This document shows positions 36,855 through 46,392 of a stretch of DNA of 64,000 nucleotides, piece by piece. Within the stretch, counting starts at the first letter, position 1; every line of letters begins with the position of its first letter. The stretch is from Evansella sp. AB-P1 (lineage in GTDB: Bacteria > Bacillota > Bacilli > Bacillales > Salisediminibacteriaceae): positions 1 to 64,000 of the forward strand of contig NZ_JARUKY010000007.1 in assembly GCF_029688925.1 (NCBI RefSeq), written 5' to 3'. The notes beneath the pieces are model-generated. The model did no database searches, was not told the origin of the DNA, and worked only from the letters and a program-made list of their open reading frames with translations. A program made the position numbers and the translations under genes.

Positions 36855-37736
36855 TTAGACCGTTTTACTTTTAATACTAATTGAAGATTCTAAGAACTGT
36901 AGTAGTTCAGGATAGCGTCTATTCGCTTGTTCATATCCATGGTCATATAACGATTGAAGTCTTTCTATACGTTGTTCTGTACGACTCACGCCACATAAAT
37001 TCTCTGGTCTAAACACAAAAGCTTTTCCTTCTTTTTCTAACTCCAACACCTTTTTCACTGTATTATTATATATATGAGAACGATGTTCAATAATATCAAT
37101 TAGCCCTTCGTAATCTCGATACCTCTTCTTAAACCACCATTTCCCCCGCTTAACAGGCTTTTTGATATAACCTTCACATTGAGTTAAAATAACAATATGT
37201 TTCTCATTCCCGTCTTCTAATGACTTTTCTAAAGGAATTGGGTCACTAATCCCTCCATCTAGGAGTGAACGGTTATCATGATCAACAACATGACTAATCA
37301 TTGGTAATGAACAGGATGCACGTAAAATTTTATTCAAGTCAGACTTAATCTCATTTTTTTCGTAGTATATAGTCTCTCCTGTTTTACAATCCGTAGTACC
37401 TATATAAAATTTTTGATCAGATCTAAAAAAAGAATCATAATCAAAGAGGTTTTCTTTGTTTGGTATCTGATCGAAAATTAAATCCATATTGAATAATTCC
37501 CCATTTTTTATTAGCCTCTTAAAAGAGATATATTCAGGATGATTCGCATAGCCAACTGTAACAGCTTTATTTCTCCCTTGCTGTTTAGAAACGTAGGATG
37601 AGGCATTACACGCACCTGCAGATACAGCAACTACATAAGGCAAATGTATTTGATTTTCTAAGAAAAATTCTAAAATGCCTCCAGTAAAAACACCACGCAT
37701 ACCTCCGCCTTCAAGTACTAAACCGATATCATTCAC
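36855..37736 (-). CDS. patatin-like phospholipase
   Basis: A 293-residue patatin-family lipid acyl hydrolase. The oxyanion loop is LEGGGMRGVFTGG (about 8-20), the nucleophile Ser lies in AVSAGA (about 39), and the Asp of the dyad in LDGGISDPIP. The nucleophile elbow is A-V-S-A-G rather than G-x-S-x-G, as in several bacterial members. No signal peptide, so probably cytoplasmic or peripherally membrane-associated. The physiological lipid is unknown. Confidence 0.9.
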   Translation of the reverse strand: MNDIGLVLEGGGMRGVFTGGILEFFLENQIHLPYVVAVSAGACNASSYVSKQQGRNKAVTVGYANHPEYISFKRLIKNGELFNMDLIFDQIPNKENLFDYDSFFRSDQKFYIGTTDCKTGETIYYEKNEIKSDLNKILRASCSLPMISHVVDHDNRSLLDGGISDPIPLEKSLEDGNEKHIVILTQCEGYIKKPVKRGKWWFKKRYRDYEGLIDIIEHRSHIYNNTVKKVLELEKEGKAFVFRPENLCGVSRTEQRIERLQSLYDHGYEQANRRYPELLQFLESSISIKSKTV

Positions 37737-37823
37737 TTTCTTCTACCTCCTCGTGTCTATTCTACTATTTTAACGAATGACTAAGTAATCCTCAATTAAA
37801 AAATTTGTCACACCTCTATACAC

Positions 37824-37852
37824 TTTAGAATTCTAATTTTTGATACTATGAT
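37824..37852 (+). promoter_or_regulatory. possible fdhF promoter
   Basis: TTTAGA (37824-37829), 17-bp spacer, TATGAT (37847-37852), upstream of fdhF. The -35 match is weak (4 of 6). Confidence 0.4.
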
Positions 37853-37853
37853 A

Positions 37854-37881
37854 GTAAGCACTTACATTGAAAAAATGTAAG
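37854..37881. promoter_or_regulatory. nested inverted repeats in the fdhF leader
   Basis: GTAAG-CA-CTTAC (37854-37865) overlaps CTTACATT-GAAAA-AATGTAAG (37861-37881). The shared CTTAC can pair either way. It lies between the putative -10 element and the Shine-Dalgarno, suiting an operator or an mRNA switch. Confidence 0.4.
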
Positions 37882-37897
37882 GGGGAGGGGGAGAAAA

Positions 37898-39949
37898 ATG
37901 GTTAATAAAAAAGAAGTTAAAACAACATGTGCATATTGTGGTACTGGTTGTGGTTTAGTATTAGAAATAGAAAATGATCGTATTATTCGTTCAAGGGGAG
38001 ATAAAGAAGCACCAGTAAACAAAGGGCAGGCATGTATTAAGGGAGTTTTTGGCTATCATTTTGTTCATTCGAAGGATCGTCTTACATCTCCACTCATAAG
38101 AGAAAATGGTAAGCTAGTACCAGCAACATGGGAAAAAACACTAAATTTTGTGGCTAGTAAGTTTGCTGCTATTAAAAATTCTTACGGTGGCGATGCATTA
38201 TCCATTTTCGCTTGTGCACGAGCAACTAATGAAACAAACTATATAACTCAGAAGTTTGCTCGAAGCGTTTTAGGAACAAACAATATAGATGGATGCAATC
38301 GAACGTGACATGCTCCTAGTGTCGCCGGTCTGGCGACTGTTTTTGGAAACGGTTTTCCTACGAATTCCATTGAAGATGTTGAAAAGGCAGATGTTCTGTT
38401 ATTAATGGGATCTAATACGTCAGATGCCCATCCTATCATTGCAAATCGTATGAAAAAAGCGGCAAAAAAAGGACTAAAAATCTTTGTTATTGATCCAAGA
38501 AAGATTGATATGACTAAAGTAGCTGAAAAGCATTTACCTTTAAAAGTTGGTAGTGATATTGCTTTAATGAATGGTATGATGAACATTATCATTCAGGAAG
38601 GCTGGTACAATAAAGAATTTGTGGAACGTTCAACACTAAATTTTGAAGAATTAAAGATTCATGTACAACAATATACACCAGAATTAGTTGAAAGCATTAC
38701 TGGATTAAAATACGAAGACATCTATGAAGTATCAAAAGCTTATTCTCAAGCAGAAAAAGGAATGATTGCTTATACATTAGGAATTACTGAACACCATTGT
38801 GGTGTTAATAATGTATTCGATGTGGCAAACTTAGCTTTACTAACGGGACATATTGGTCGTGAAGGTACAGGGATAATGCCTCTAAGAGGACAAAATAACG
38901 TTCAAGGTGCAGGAGATATGGGTTGTTTACCTAACATGCTCCCTGGTGCAGTACCATTACTAGACGAACAATCTAAGGAAAAATTTGAAAAGGCATGGGG
39001 AGTTACACTGAACCCACACGTTGGCAGTACTTTAACAAGTATGCTAGACAAAATGAAAGACGGTCAAGTAAAAGGACTATACATTGTTGGGGAAAATCCA
39101 ATTTTAGCTGACGTTAATCAATCCCACACGAGAGCCGCTTTAGAAAACTTAGATTTCTTAGTTGTCCAAGACATCTTCCTAACGGAAACAGCAGAATTGG
39201 CCGATGTGGTATTACCTGCTAGAGGTTGGGGTGAGGTTGAAGGGACCTATACGAATACAGAAAGACGAATTCAACGAGTACGGAAAGCAGTAACTGCAGT
39301 TGGTGATTCCTGGGACGATTGGTATATTTTCACCCAATTAGCTAATAAAATGGGTTATTCCATGAATTATGATACATCTGAGGATATATGGAATGAGGTA
39401 CGGGAACTTTGTAGTCATCTATACGGTGGCATGTCCTATGAAAGACTGGATCGTGAATATGGTTTACAATATCCATGTCCAACGGAAGACCATCCTGGAA
39501 CAAAGGTTATCCATACAGAATTTTATGAATCACATGATAAGGTTTCCCCATTTACGTCTGTTTCGTATACACCACCAGTGGAATTACCAGATGAGGAGTA
39601 TCCTTTTACACTAACAACTGGAAGACGATACGAGCCCTATAACACGCATACGCAAACTAAGTATTACCCAGAAACACTTAAACGAAAACAAACAGAGGAA
39701 ACGGTTGATATGCATCCTGAGAATGCTGAAGTACTAGAAGTTTCTAATGGTGACTGGGTAACAGTTCGTTCTCGAAGAGGAGAAGTAAAAGTAAAAGTGA
39801 AAGTGACGGATCAAGTTCAGCCTGATCTAGTATTTATGAGCTTCCATTGGAGTGAAGTACCTACAAACGCACTAACAATTGATGAATTTGACCCAATCTC
39901 AGGAACTGCTGAATATAAAGCATGTGCAGTTCAAATTAAAAAGCTATAA
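37898..39949 (+). CDS. fdhF: selenocysteine-containing formate dehydrogenase (FdhF type)
   Basis: A single 683-residue gene read through an in-frame TGA at 38306-38308. N-terminal [4Fe-4S] ligands are C11-x2-C14-x3-C18-x27-C46. The TGA is codon 137 in CNRT-U-HAPSVAGLA, exactly where E. coli FdhF has Sec140-His141, and the frame continues for 546 codons with molybdopterin-binding motifs (MGSNTSDAHP, GENPILADVN, LPARGWGEVEGTYTNTERR, TGRRYEPYNTHTQT). A canonical SECIS hairpin follows the TGA. It oxidises formate to CO2 with Mo/W-bis-MGD. It lacks the ferredoxin-like N-terminal extension of the 980-residue Bacillus enzymes. GGGGGAGGGGGAG precedes the ATG. No partner subunit or fdhD is adjacent. 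Annotation pipelines would probably split it at 38308. Confidence 0.93.
38306..38337 (+). promoter_or_regulatory. bacterial SECIS element in fdhF
   Basis: The UGA codon (38306-38308) is followed by 12 nt, then a 6-bp stem GTCGCC (38321-38326)/GGCGAC (38332-38337) closing a GGTCT loop (38327-38331). The GGUCU loop and its distance of 18 nt from the UGA are the same as in the E. coli fdhF SECIS, the site bound by SelB. Confidence 0.9.
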
Positions 39950-39981
39950 GAACAATAAGTGTTTTTTTGAGGAAAATAGAT

Positions 39982-40018
39982 AACCGCATGGATTTTTATT
40001 CAAATCCATGCGGTTTTT
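39982..40018 (+). terminator. terminator downstream of fdhF
   Basis: 14-bp stem AACCGCATGGATTT/AAATCCATGCGGTT followed by T residues, 32 bp beyond the stop. Confidence 0.88.
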
Positions 40019-40034
40019 AATGTATAACCACAAT

Positions 40035-40886
40035 TTATTTATCGTCTGTATAGTACATTAATGCTATAGCCCCCGGACCAGTATGTGTACTAATAATTGG
40101 AGTTGTATCAACTATAGGTATATTTTTAAAATTTTCTATCTCTCTTATTCCATCTCTAACTTGCTTAGCTAAATCCATTGCCTCCACTTGGGCAATCCCT
40201 ATTCCTTTTACAATCTTTCCTGAAGTTTCTTCTTCAAATTTATTTTTAAGAAATTTTACTAGCTGCATATACGTCCTGACCTTTGAAACAGGTGTATATA
40301 CTCCATCCTTTAAGGAAGCAATTGGTTTAATTTTTAGTAGGGAGCCTACTAAAGCTTTTCCTCTTCCTATCCTTCCACCTTTAGCTAAGTATTCTAACGT
40401 ATCTACCATAATATACAAGGATGTGTTTGACCTAACATTTTCAATTCTTTCCAATATTTCTTCCACTGAACTGCCGTTCTTAGCTAACTCACAAGCTTCT
40501 CTCACTTGAAAACTTAATGCAGCAGAAATATATCGGGAATCTACTACTGTAACATCACTTTTAGACATATCTGCCGCTGTTTTTGCCGAAGTATAAGTAC
40601 CACTCATTCCACTTGTCATATGAATAGAAATAATTGAACTACCATCTTCCCCTAATTTATCGTATGTTTCTAAAAATGAACCTACTGATGGTTGAGAGCT
40701 TTGTGGAATGCTCTCTGCTTGTACAAGTTTTTTTACAAATTCCGTTGAAGTAATATCTACTCCATCAACATATGATTCCCCATCAATTGTTACCGATAAA
40801 GGTACTACCGTTACTCCTAATTCCTCGATTTTTTCCTTCGATAAATCAACAGTAGAATCCGTTACAATTTTAATATTTTTTTTCAC
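40035..40886 (-). CDS. DegV family fatty-acid-binding protein
   Basis: A 283-residue DegV (FakB-type) protein. Seen: IVTDSTVDLS at the N-terminus, TSQPSVGSF-like SQPSVGSFLETY, IHMTSGMSGTY, VVDSRYISAAL, and LEYLAKGGRIG, all hallmarks of the family. FakB proteins hold a fatty acid for phosphorylation by FakA; no fakA is adjacent. It converges on fdhF. Bacilli carry several DegV paralogues, so no symbol is given. Confidence 0.92.
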   Translation of the reverse strand: MKKNIKIVTDSTVDLSKEKIEELGVTVVPLSVTIDGESYVDGVDITSTEFVKKLVQAESIPQSSQPSVGSFLETYDKLGEDGSSIISIHMTSGMSGTYTSAKTAADMSKSDVTVVDSRYISAALSFQVREACELAKNGSSVEEILERIENVRSNTSLYIMVDTLEYLAKGGRIGRGKALVGSLLKIKPIASLKDGVYTPVSKVRTYMQLVKFLKNKFEEETSGKIVKGIGIAQVEAMDLAKQVRDGIREIENFKNIPIVDTTPIISTHTGPGAIALMYYTDDK

Positions 40887-41113
40887 AAAAGCACCTCTTT
40901 ATTTCTAATTTTTCTTTATTTAATCATACTATATTATCTACGGATTTGTTAAGTTGTATGGTTATTTTATGTAATATAATGAAAATTAAGCAATAATTAT
41001 AGTATAATTTGAAGTTTTTTATACAATAAAATATACTACATGTTACTCTATGTAATTTTATGATAGAATTAAATTTGCTTTCAATTTTACACCTAGAGAG
41101 GAGGCAGATATGA

Positions 41114-41767
41114 ATGACTCAGCAATACTATGCTCCATTTATCGCTGTGGAAGGCCCAATTGGCGTTGGAAAAACTTCATTATCCACAAAACTATCAGAA
41201 CACTTTCAAACAAATCACTTAAAAGAGATTGTTGAGGAAAATCCATTCCTTAGTAAATTTTATGAGAACATTGAAGAGTGGAGCTTTCAAACAGAAATGT
41301 TTTTTCTATGTAATCGCTATAAACAATTAGAAGATACATATGAACACTGCTTATCTAAAGGGCAAGCTGTCGTTAGTGATTATCATATTTTTAAAAATTT
41401 ACTTTTTGCTAAGCAAACGCTACGTGATGACCATTTCCATAAATATGATCGCATATATCGATTATTGACAGATGACCTACCTAGGCCAAATGTTATTATT
41501 TACTTACATGCAAGTCTACCTACGCTTTTAGATAGAATTAAACGTAGAGGACGTTCTATTGAAAAATCAATTGATCCAAAATACTTACATCAATTATCAG
41601 AAGACTATCATCAATATATAAAGGACCACAAACGTGTCTATCCTCATATACCTATATTAACTTTCAACGGTGACGAGATGGACTTTGTAAATAAGGAAGA
41701 TGACTTAAACATTATTATTGACCAAGTTAAACATGTTATAAAAAAACAAGAAGCTTTATTTTTATAA
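41114..41767 (+). CDS. dgk: deoxyguanosine kinase
   Basis: A 217-residue deoxynucleoside kinase. P-loop VEGPIGVGKTSL (about 13-24), the ENPFL substrate segment, the SDYHIFKNL (ERS/DRY-like) region and the arginine-rich lid RIKRRGRSIE are present. Sequence fits B. subtilis Dgk (YaaG). GGAGG precedes the ATG by about 9 bases. Dck follows after 30 bp, so the pair forms a purine/pyrimidine deoxynucleoside salvage operon. Confidence 0.93.
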   Translation: MTQQYYAPFIAVEGPIGVGKTSLSTKLSEHFQTNHLKEIVEENPFLSKFYENIEEWSFQTEMFFLCNRYKQLEDTYEHCLSKGQAVVSDYHIFKNLLFAKQTLRDDHFHKYDRIYRLLTDDLPRPNVIIYLHASLPTLLDRIKRRGRSIEKSIDPKYLHQLSEDYHQYIKDHKRVYPHIPILTFNGDEMDFVNKEDDLNIIIDQVKHVIKKQEALFL

Positions 41768-41797
41768 TCGCATTAACTATTTTGGAGTTGACTCACA

Positions 41798-42463
41798 GTG
41801 AAAATTAATCATCAATTAAACTCTCGTTCATTAATTACTTTAGCTGGCACTGTAGGTGTAGGTAAATCAACGCTAACGAAAACGTTAGCAGAGGCATTAA
41901 ATTTTAACACATCATTTGAAAAAGTAGAAAATAATCCTTATTTAGAAGATTATTATAGTGATTTTAAATCTTGGTCATTTCATCTACAAATCTATTTTTT
42001 AGCTGAGAGATTTAAAGAACAGAAGAAAATGTATGAAACAAATTGTGGCTATGTTCAAGATCGTAGTATTTATGAGGATGTTGGCATTTTTGCAAAATTA
42101 CAGTACGACAATAACAACATGACAGATCGTGATTACGAAACATACTGTTCGTTATTTGAAGCAATGATCTCTTCTCCATATTTTCCTAAACCAGATGTTC
42201 TCATCTATATTGACGGAGAATTACCGCAAATTATTAAACGAATTGAAGAACGGGGAAGAGAAATGGAAGTAACTACACCAAATTCATTCTGGATTGACCT
42301 ACATACCCGTTACAATGAATGGATATCTACCTTTAATGTTTGTCCTATTCTCCATTTAGATATTAATTCCTACGATTGCCATAATGTAGATTCCATTAAA
42401 GAAATTATTAATTGCTTAGAAAAATTGCAAAAGGAACCCGAATTAAATTATATCAAGTTATAG
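41798..42463 (+). CDS. dck: deoxyadenosine/deoxycytidine kinase
   Basis: A 221-residue deoxynucleoside kinase with P-loop AGTVGVGKSTL (about 16-26), VENNPYLEDYY, the VQDRSIYED catalytic segment and the lid RIEERGREME. Close to B. subtilis Dck (YaaF). The start is GTG 41798 with TTGGAGTTG upstream. It follows dgk and ends at a hairpin. Confidence 0.94.
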   Translation: MKINHQLNSRSLITLAGTVGVGKSTLTKTLAEALNFNTSFEKVENNPYLEDYYSDFKSWSFHLQIYFLAERFKEQKKMYETNCGYVQDRSIYEDVGIFAKLQYDNNNMTDRDYETYCSLFEAMISSPYFPKPDVLIYIDGELPQIIKRIEERGREMEVTTPNSFWIDLHTRYNEWISTFNVCPILHLDINSYDCHNVDSIKEIINCLEKLQKEPELNYIKL

Positions 42464-42502
42464 TAAGTAGTAAAATATTCAACAATGTTCTAAAACACCA
42501 TT

Positions 42503-42529
42503 AAAAACCAACAACAATTGTTGGTTTTT
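42503..42529 (+). terminator. terminator of the dgk-dck operon
   Basis: AAAAACCAACAA/TTGTTGGTTTTT stem with a 3-nt loop. Confidence 0.8.
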
Positions 42530-42559
42530 CTTAATTTAAAATGTCCTTTTTATTTATTG

Positions 42560-43435
42560 TTAGTTAATTTCTCTTTTATGAATATGGACATCCATATAAA
42601 ATAATTGCACTAAAATAATCGATTGTAAAAATAAAATTGCAGTCATTTCTATAAATATGGGGAAACGAAAACTCAATGGCCAATCAGTATTAATGAAAAA
42701 TGGCATAACAGCAACCATAAAAAATATTGGGAACCCTATCCAAAATAATAAAGAGCTCTTAGACGCACGCCACAAAGCAAATACTGGTATGGTAAGAATG
42801 ATAAAGAAAATCGAATGTATAAGCATGCCAAAAATATTGTAGGTCTCATTATATTGATATTGATTAATTACACTAGACTGCTGATAGTATAAAGGCTCTA
42901 AAAACGGAAATATTAATTTGTCCATAAGATAGTATGATGCAAAAAGCAAGGTCAGACTTACAATTGTTCTTATTCCCCAATCTACTAAGCTCCGTTGTTT
43001 AAAATAATTTAACCATTGCTGCAAAAATGGAGAATAACGTGAATGCTTTCGATATTGATAACCAATTAGACATGCTGAAACAAAAGACACTACTAATCCA
43101 ACAAAAATTACTTTCTCGTATTCAATTGTGGAAATGAAAATAAATTGTGTTGTTGACCATAAACATCCAATTATAATAAACATATAAAAAAACACACTTA
43201 TAAACATCCAAAAAGGAGCTAATGATATTTGTTTAAATAAATGCTCCACAGTAAAAATCATAAAATAAAACATAACAAAAAGTAAAAGAATGGAGCTCAC
43301 CATTGCTTGATTGTAAATAGGTATCGTTCCAAAAGCAATCCAGTATGAAAATAAAAAAACTAAAAATGGCCAGACTGCTACTACGCAATTGTTTAATGCT
43401 TTTCTCTTAATCCTACTCGTTATCATTTGATACAA
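42560..43435 (-). CDS. uncharacterised polytopic membrane protein
   Basis: A 291-residue protein with about eight hydrophobic helices, short basic loops and aromatic-rich segments (FVMFYFMIF, FFYMFIII). No family or catalytic motif recognised. The gene is flanked by a terminator and a degenerate repeat and is monocistronic. Function unknown. Confidence 0.7.
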   Translation of the reverse strand: MYQMITSRIKRKALNNCVVAVWPFLVFLFSYWIAFGTIPIYNQAMVSSILLLFVMFYFMIFTVEHLFKQISLAPFWMFISVFFYMFIIIGCLWSTTQFIFISTIEYEKVIFVGLVVSFVSACLIGYQYRKHSRYSPFLQQWLNYFKQRSLVDWGIRTIVSLTLLFASYYLMDKLIFPFLEPLYYQQSSVINQYQYNETYNIFGMLIHSIFFIILTIPVFALWRASKSSLLFWIGFPIFFMVAVMPFFINTDWPLSFRFPIFIEMTAILFLQSIILVQLFYMDVHIHKREIN

Positions 43436-43572
43436 AATTACATGCCCCCTTCCCTAATTGTGAGGGAAAACTCACTCTTAAAAGGTTTTCTTCTATTACC
43501 TATCTACTATCATTATATTCCATTTTTTTCATGCACTCCTAAACGTATCATGACAATTTATTGAAGTTACTA

Positions 43573-43645
43573 TATGAAAAGCGCAAGTGGGCCCAATTAC
43601 GTAGTTGGTACCTGAAGCTAACCGATTATCCGATAAAATTTATCC
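43573..43645. repeat. degenerate family-1-like repeat
   Basis: Begins GAAAAGCGCAAG-GGGCCCAATTACG and ends near GAAGCTAACC and TTATCCAC, resembling the two ends of the copy at 4441-4640, but it lacks the central core hairpin. Confidence 0.45.
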
Positions 43646-43670
43646 ACAAAAAAGATATTTAATAGTTCTA

Positions 43671-43703
43671 AAAAACAAAAAACCTGTCTCGAATAGACAG
43701 GTT
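43671..43703 (-). terminator. terminator downstream of tatC
   Basis: AACCTGTCT (43681-43689)/AGACAGGTT (43695-43703), with a T-rich tail on the minus strand. Confidence 0.8.
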
Positions 43704-43725
43704 ATAGTTCTGTTATACTATTGTT

Positions 43726-44451
43726 TCATTGATTCTCTTTTTCTCGTCTTGCCCTCTTTCTATAAACAAAAGCAGATAACGAAATGCTTATTTCATATAA
43801 AAATAGCAAAGGAAGTATAACTAAAACATCAGATAATAAATCTGGCGGTGAAACCAATGCACTAACAACAACCAATGCAAAGTAGGCATACTTTCTGTTT
43901 TTTCTCATGCCCTTTGGAGAAATTATTCCTAAACTCGTTAAAAACATAACCACTAAAGGCATTTCGAACAGAATACTAAACGGAACAGTCATTCTCAGAA
44001 CAAATTGAAAATAACGATCAGGTGTATACATCATCTGAAACATATCTTGTCCCAAACTTGTTAAAAAACTTAATACTAAAGGTAGTACAATAAAATATCC
44101 AAAAGCTATTCCACCAACAAATAATATAAAAGAGGCTGGAATGTATAGGAGAGTTGTTTTCTGTTCCTTTGGAGTTAATGCTGGTTTTATAAAGAGCCAA
44201 ATTTGCCAAAACAGTACAGGGATACTTAAGGCAATTGCAACAACACCGGCAATAGAAAAATAAACCCAAATAACATCTAACGGACCTAAAACAGTTAATG
44301 GTTCATCTAGATCCTTCACTAACCATTCATAAATATCATTTATAAAGATAAATGCAACAATAAAAAAAACAATAAATGCTGAAAGTGAAATTAAAATTCT
44401 TTTTCGTAACTCGTCAAGGTGATCGAGTATATTCATGCTTTCATCTGACAT
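43726..44451 (-). CDS. tatC: twin-arginine translocase subunit TatC
   Basis: A 241-residue TatC with six transmembrane helices and the family N-terminus HLDELRKRI, plus FIKPALTPKEQK and LPLVLSFL. TatC recognises twin-arginine signal peptides of folded proteins. ATG 44451 is preferred because AAGGAG lies 9 bases upstream; the frame opens 7 codons earlier. It lies 82 bp after tatA. No protein with a clear RRxFLK signal was seen in this window. Confidence 0.95.
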   Translation of the reverse strand: MSDESMNILDHLDELRKRILISLSAFIVFFIVAFIFINDIYEWLVKDLDEPLTVLGPLDVIWVYFSIAGVVAIALSIPVLFWQIWLFIKPALTPKEQKTTLLYIPASFILFVGGIAFGYFIVLPLVLSFLTSLGQDMFQMMYTPDRYFQFVLRMTVPFSILFEMPLVVMFLTSLGIISPKGMRKNRKYAYFALVVVSALVSPPDLLSDVLVILPLLFLYEISISLSAFVYRKRARREKENQ

Positions 44452-44533
44452 GACTACAGACTCCTTAAACATGAAAAAGATGTAGAAGCTATAGAAGCTT
44501 ACATCTCTTCAACGCTTTATTTTATATATTCAT

Positions 44534-44713
44534 TTACTTTTTGGATGACTTATCATCATCGTCATCATCTTTCGTTAGATCTCTAGTGGAGTTTTTAAAT
44601 TCCTTTAAGGTTTGTCCCATTGCACGACCTATTTCAGGTAGTTTTTTCGGTCCAAAAATAATTAATGCTAATACTAAAATTAATATTAAACTTGGAATCC
44701 CTAAATTAGCCAT
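44534..44713 (-). CDS. tatA: twin-arginine translocase subunit TatA
   Basis: A 59-residue TatA. ATG 44713 follows AAGGGGA. The protein starts [20 protein letters not shown], then has the hinge [14 protein letters not shown] and an amphipathic helix ([13 protein letters not shown]), and ends in the acidic [11 protein letters not shown]. It forms the translocation pore with TatC downstream. The gene is short enough to be missed by length-based gene calling. Confidence 0.93.
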   Translation of the reverse strand: MANLGIPSLILILVLALIIFGPKKLPEIGRAMGQTLKEFKNSTRDLTKDDDDDDKSSKK

Positions 44714-44924
44714 TTTCTATTCCCCTTCCGAACCACCACATACAGGTGATTACAAATTGAATCATTTTATATTATAGGCTTTTTAATATAGTTTTTATTA
44801 AAATAGTTTTTAGATTTTAGTATCAAAATAACACTTCTTGCTTTGTTCATACATAATAGCCTATTTACCTTAACTTTATCATTTTATAAACACATTGGTA
44901 AAGTATCATATTCTTATATTAACT

Positions 44925-45260
44925 TTAATTGTTATTTTTATAATATTCTAATAATACGTCAATAGATATACCATCACCTATAAAAAGCCCATCTCTAATC
45001 ATTGGTTCCGATAGAACCTCTGTTATACTCTTTACATTTGTCTCCTCTTGGTCATCCTTTTCATATACATGAATTACATCATCCATTATGAAACGTTCTA
45101 CTAAAACAAAATCGGAAATAACCAATCTTTCTTTTTTATCTAATAAATTCAAACTAATCTTTTTTTCCTGGGTTTCTACATTTATTAAATTAATTACGAT
45201 AGTCCAAATACCAATACATACAATAAGCAACCCAGTAAGAACCGCTATTTTCCATTTCAC
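44925..45260 (-). CDS. hypothetical single-pass membrane protein
   Basis: A 111-residue protein with an N-terminal hydrophobic segment (about 4-25, AVLTGLLIVCIGIWTIVI) followed by a charged extracytoplasmic domain. No family recognised. No lipobox. It is divergent from the lipid kinase gene. Confidence 0.65.
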   Translation of the reverse strand: MKWKIAVLTGLLIVCIGIWTIVINLINVETQEKKISLNLLDKKERLVISDFVLVERFIMDDVIHVYEKDDQEETNVKSITEVLSEPMIRDGLFIGDGISIDVLLEYYKNNN

Positions 45261-45352
45261 ACCTATTTCCCCTACTTCTATCTAGTTTTTCTCCCAAATG
45301 CCCTTTTCAGTGATATAATTATCCATGTTACTGTCAACTAAAGGAGAATGGT

Positions 45353-46246
45353 ATGTATATTATTATTGTTAATTCTTATTCAGGCCAACACCGTTACAAG
45401 AAAATAATGAAGCATCTAAATGAATTGCTCCATACACCTTTTGTAACATACTACACAGACCAATATCAAGGTAATAATATGTGGCATGATATTAATGGAA
45501 AAATTAATGAGATAAAAACAGATGCATTAGGAATAATAATCGTCGGTGGAGACGGTACTTTACACCAAGCTGTACAACATTTACATCATCATACTCTTCC
45601 CTTTGGCTTAATTCCTACAGGTTCTGGAAATGATTTTGGAAGAGCTCTCAACATTCCTAGAAATATAAAAAAAGCAATAGAACGTATAAATAATAGAGAA
45701 ATAAAAACATACGACTTGTTGGACGTAAATGAGAGAAAGGTATTATCAATTGTTGGTATAGGTGTAGATGCTGAAACTGCTATAAAATGTCAACATTCTT
45801 TTTTAAAGAAATTATTAAATCGTGCATTTTTAGGTCGTTTAACATATTTAATGGTATTCTTACAAACAGTCATTCATTATAAACCACTTAATGTGACTAT
45901 TTATGATAGTCATGGAGAGAAAAATTCTTTTGAAAAGGTTTGGTTAATTGCAGGAGGAAATACAAGCTACTATGGAGGTGGAATACCAATATGCCCATTA
46001 GCAAACCCCCAAGACGGAGAAATTGACCTTGTCATCGTCCATAGCTTGTCATTAATACGGCTCATGTTAGCGTTACCTTCCGTATTTATAAAAAAACATT
46101 TAAACCTTCCTTATGTAACAATGATACGGGGGAAAGATTTTTCCATTATCTCCAATGAATTGCAGGGTGTTCAAGGGGATGGAGAAGAAATTGGATCAAC
46201 ACCTGCAAAAATTAAACTACTTGAGAAAGCTATACGTTTTTTCTAG
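45353..46246 (+). CDS. diacylglycerol kinase family lipid kinase (YegS/BmrU type)
   Basis: A 297-residue lipid kinase. Motifs: the nucleotide-binding VGGDGTLHQ (about 64-72), PTGSGNDFGRAL (about 88-99), and the C-terminal GDGEE. It phosphorylates a diacylglycerol or sphingoid-type lipid. AAGGAGAA precedes the ATG. Possible role in phospholipid or lipoteichoic acid turnover, by family. Confidence 0.9.
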   Translation: MYIIIVNSYSGQHRYKKIMKHLNELLHTPFVTYYTDQYQGNNMWHDINGKINEIKTDALGIIIVGGDGTLHQAVQHLHHHTLPFGLIPTGSGNDFGRALNIPRNIKKAIERINNREIKTYDLLDVNERKVLSIVGIGVDAETAIKCQHSFLKKLLNRAFLGRLTYLMVFLQTVIHYKPLNVTIYDSHGEKNSFEKVWLIAGGNTSYYGGGIPICPLANPQDGEIDLVIVHSLSLIRLMLALPSVFIKKHLNLPYVTMIRGKDFSIISNELQGVQGDGEEIGSTPAKIKLLEKAIRFF

Positions 46247-46392
46247 ATAATATTTCCTTTTAAACTCACGTTATTATTGTTTCAAATATTACTGAAATGT
46301 ATAATTAGAATGAGATATGAAACTTATTCGAGGATTTCTCGTATATACAAGCAATGAATAACAATAATCCTCATTATTAGGAGGCTTTTAAT

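Noticed and set aside
38306-38404. Formate dehydrogenase split into two genes or a pseudogene by a stop codon
   Set aside because: The frame is unbroken, the stop is exactly at the Sec site, conserved residues continue straight after it, and a SECIS hairpin is present. A true nonsense mutation would not create these.
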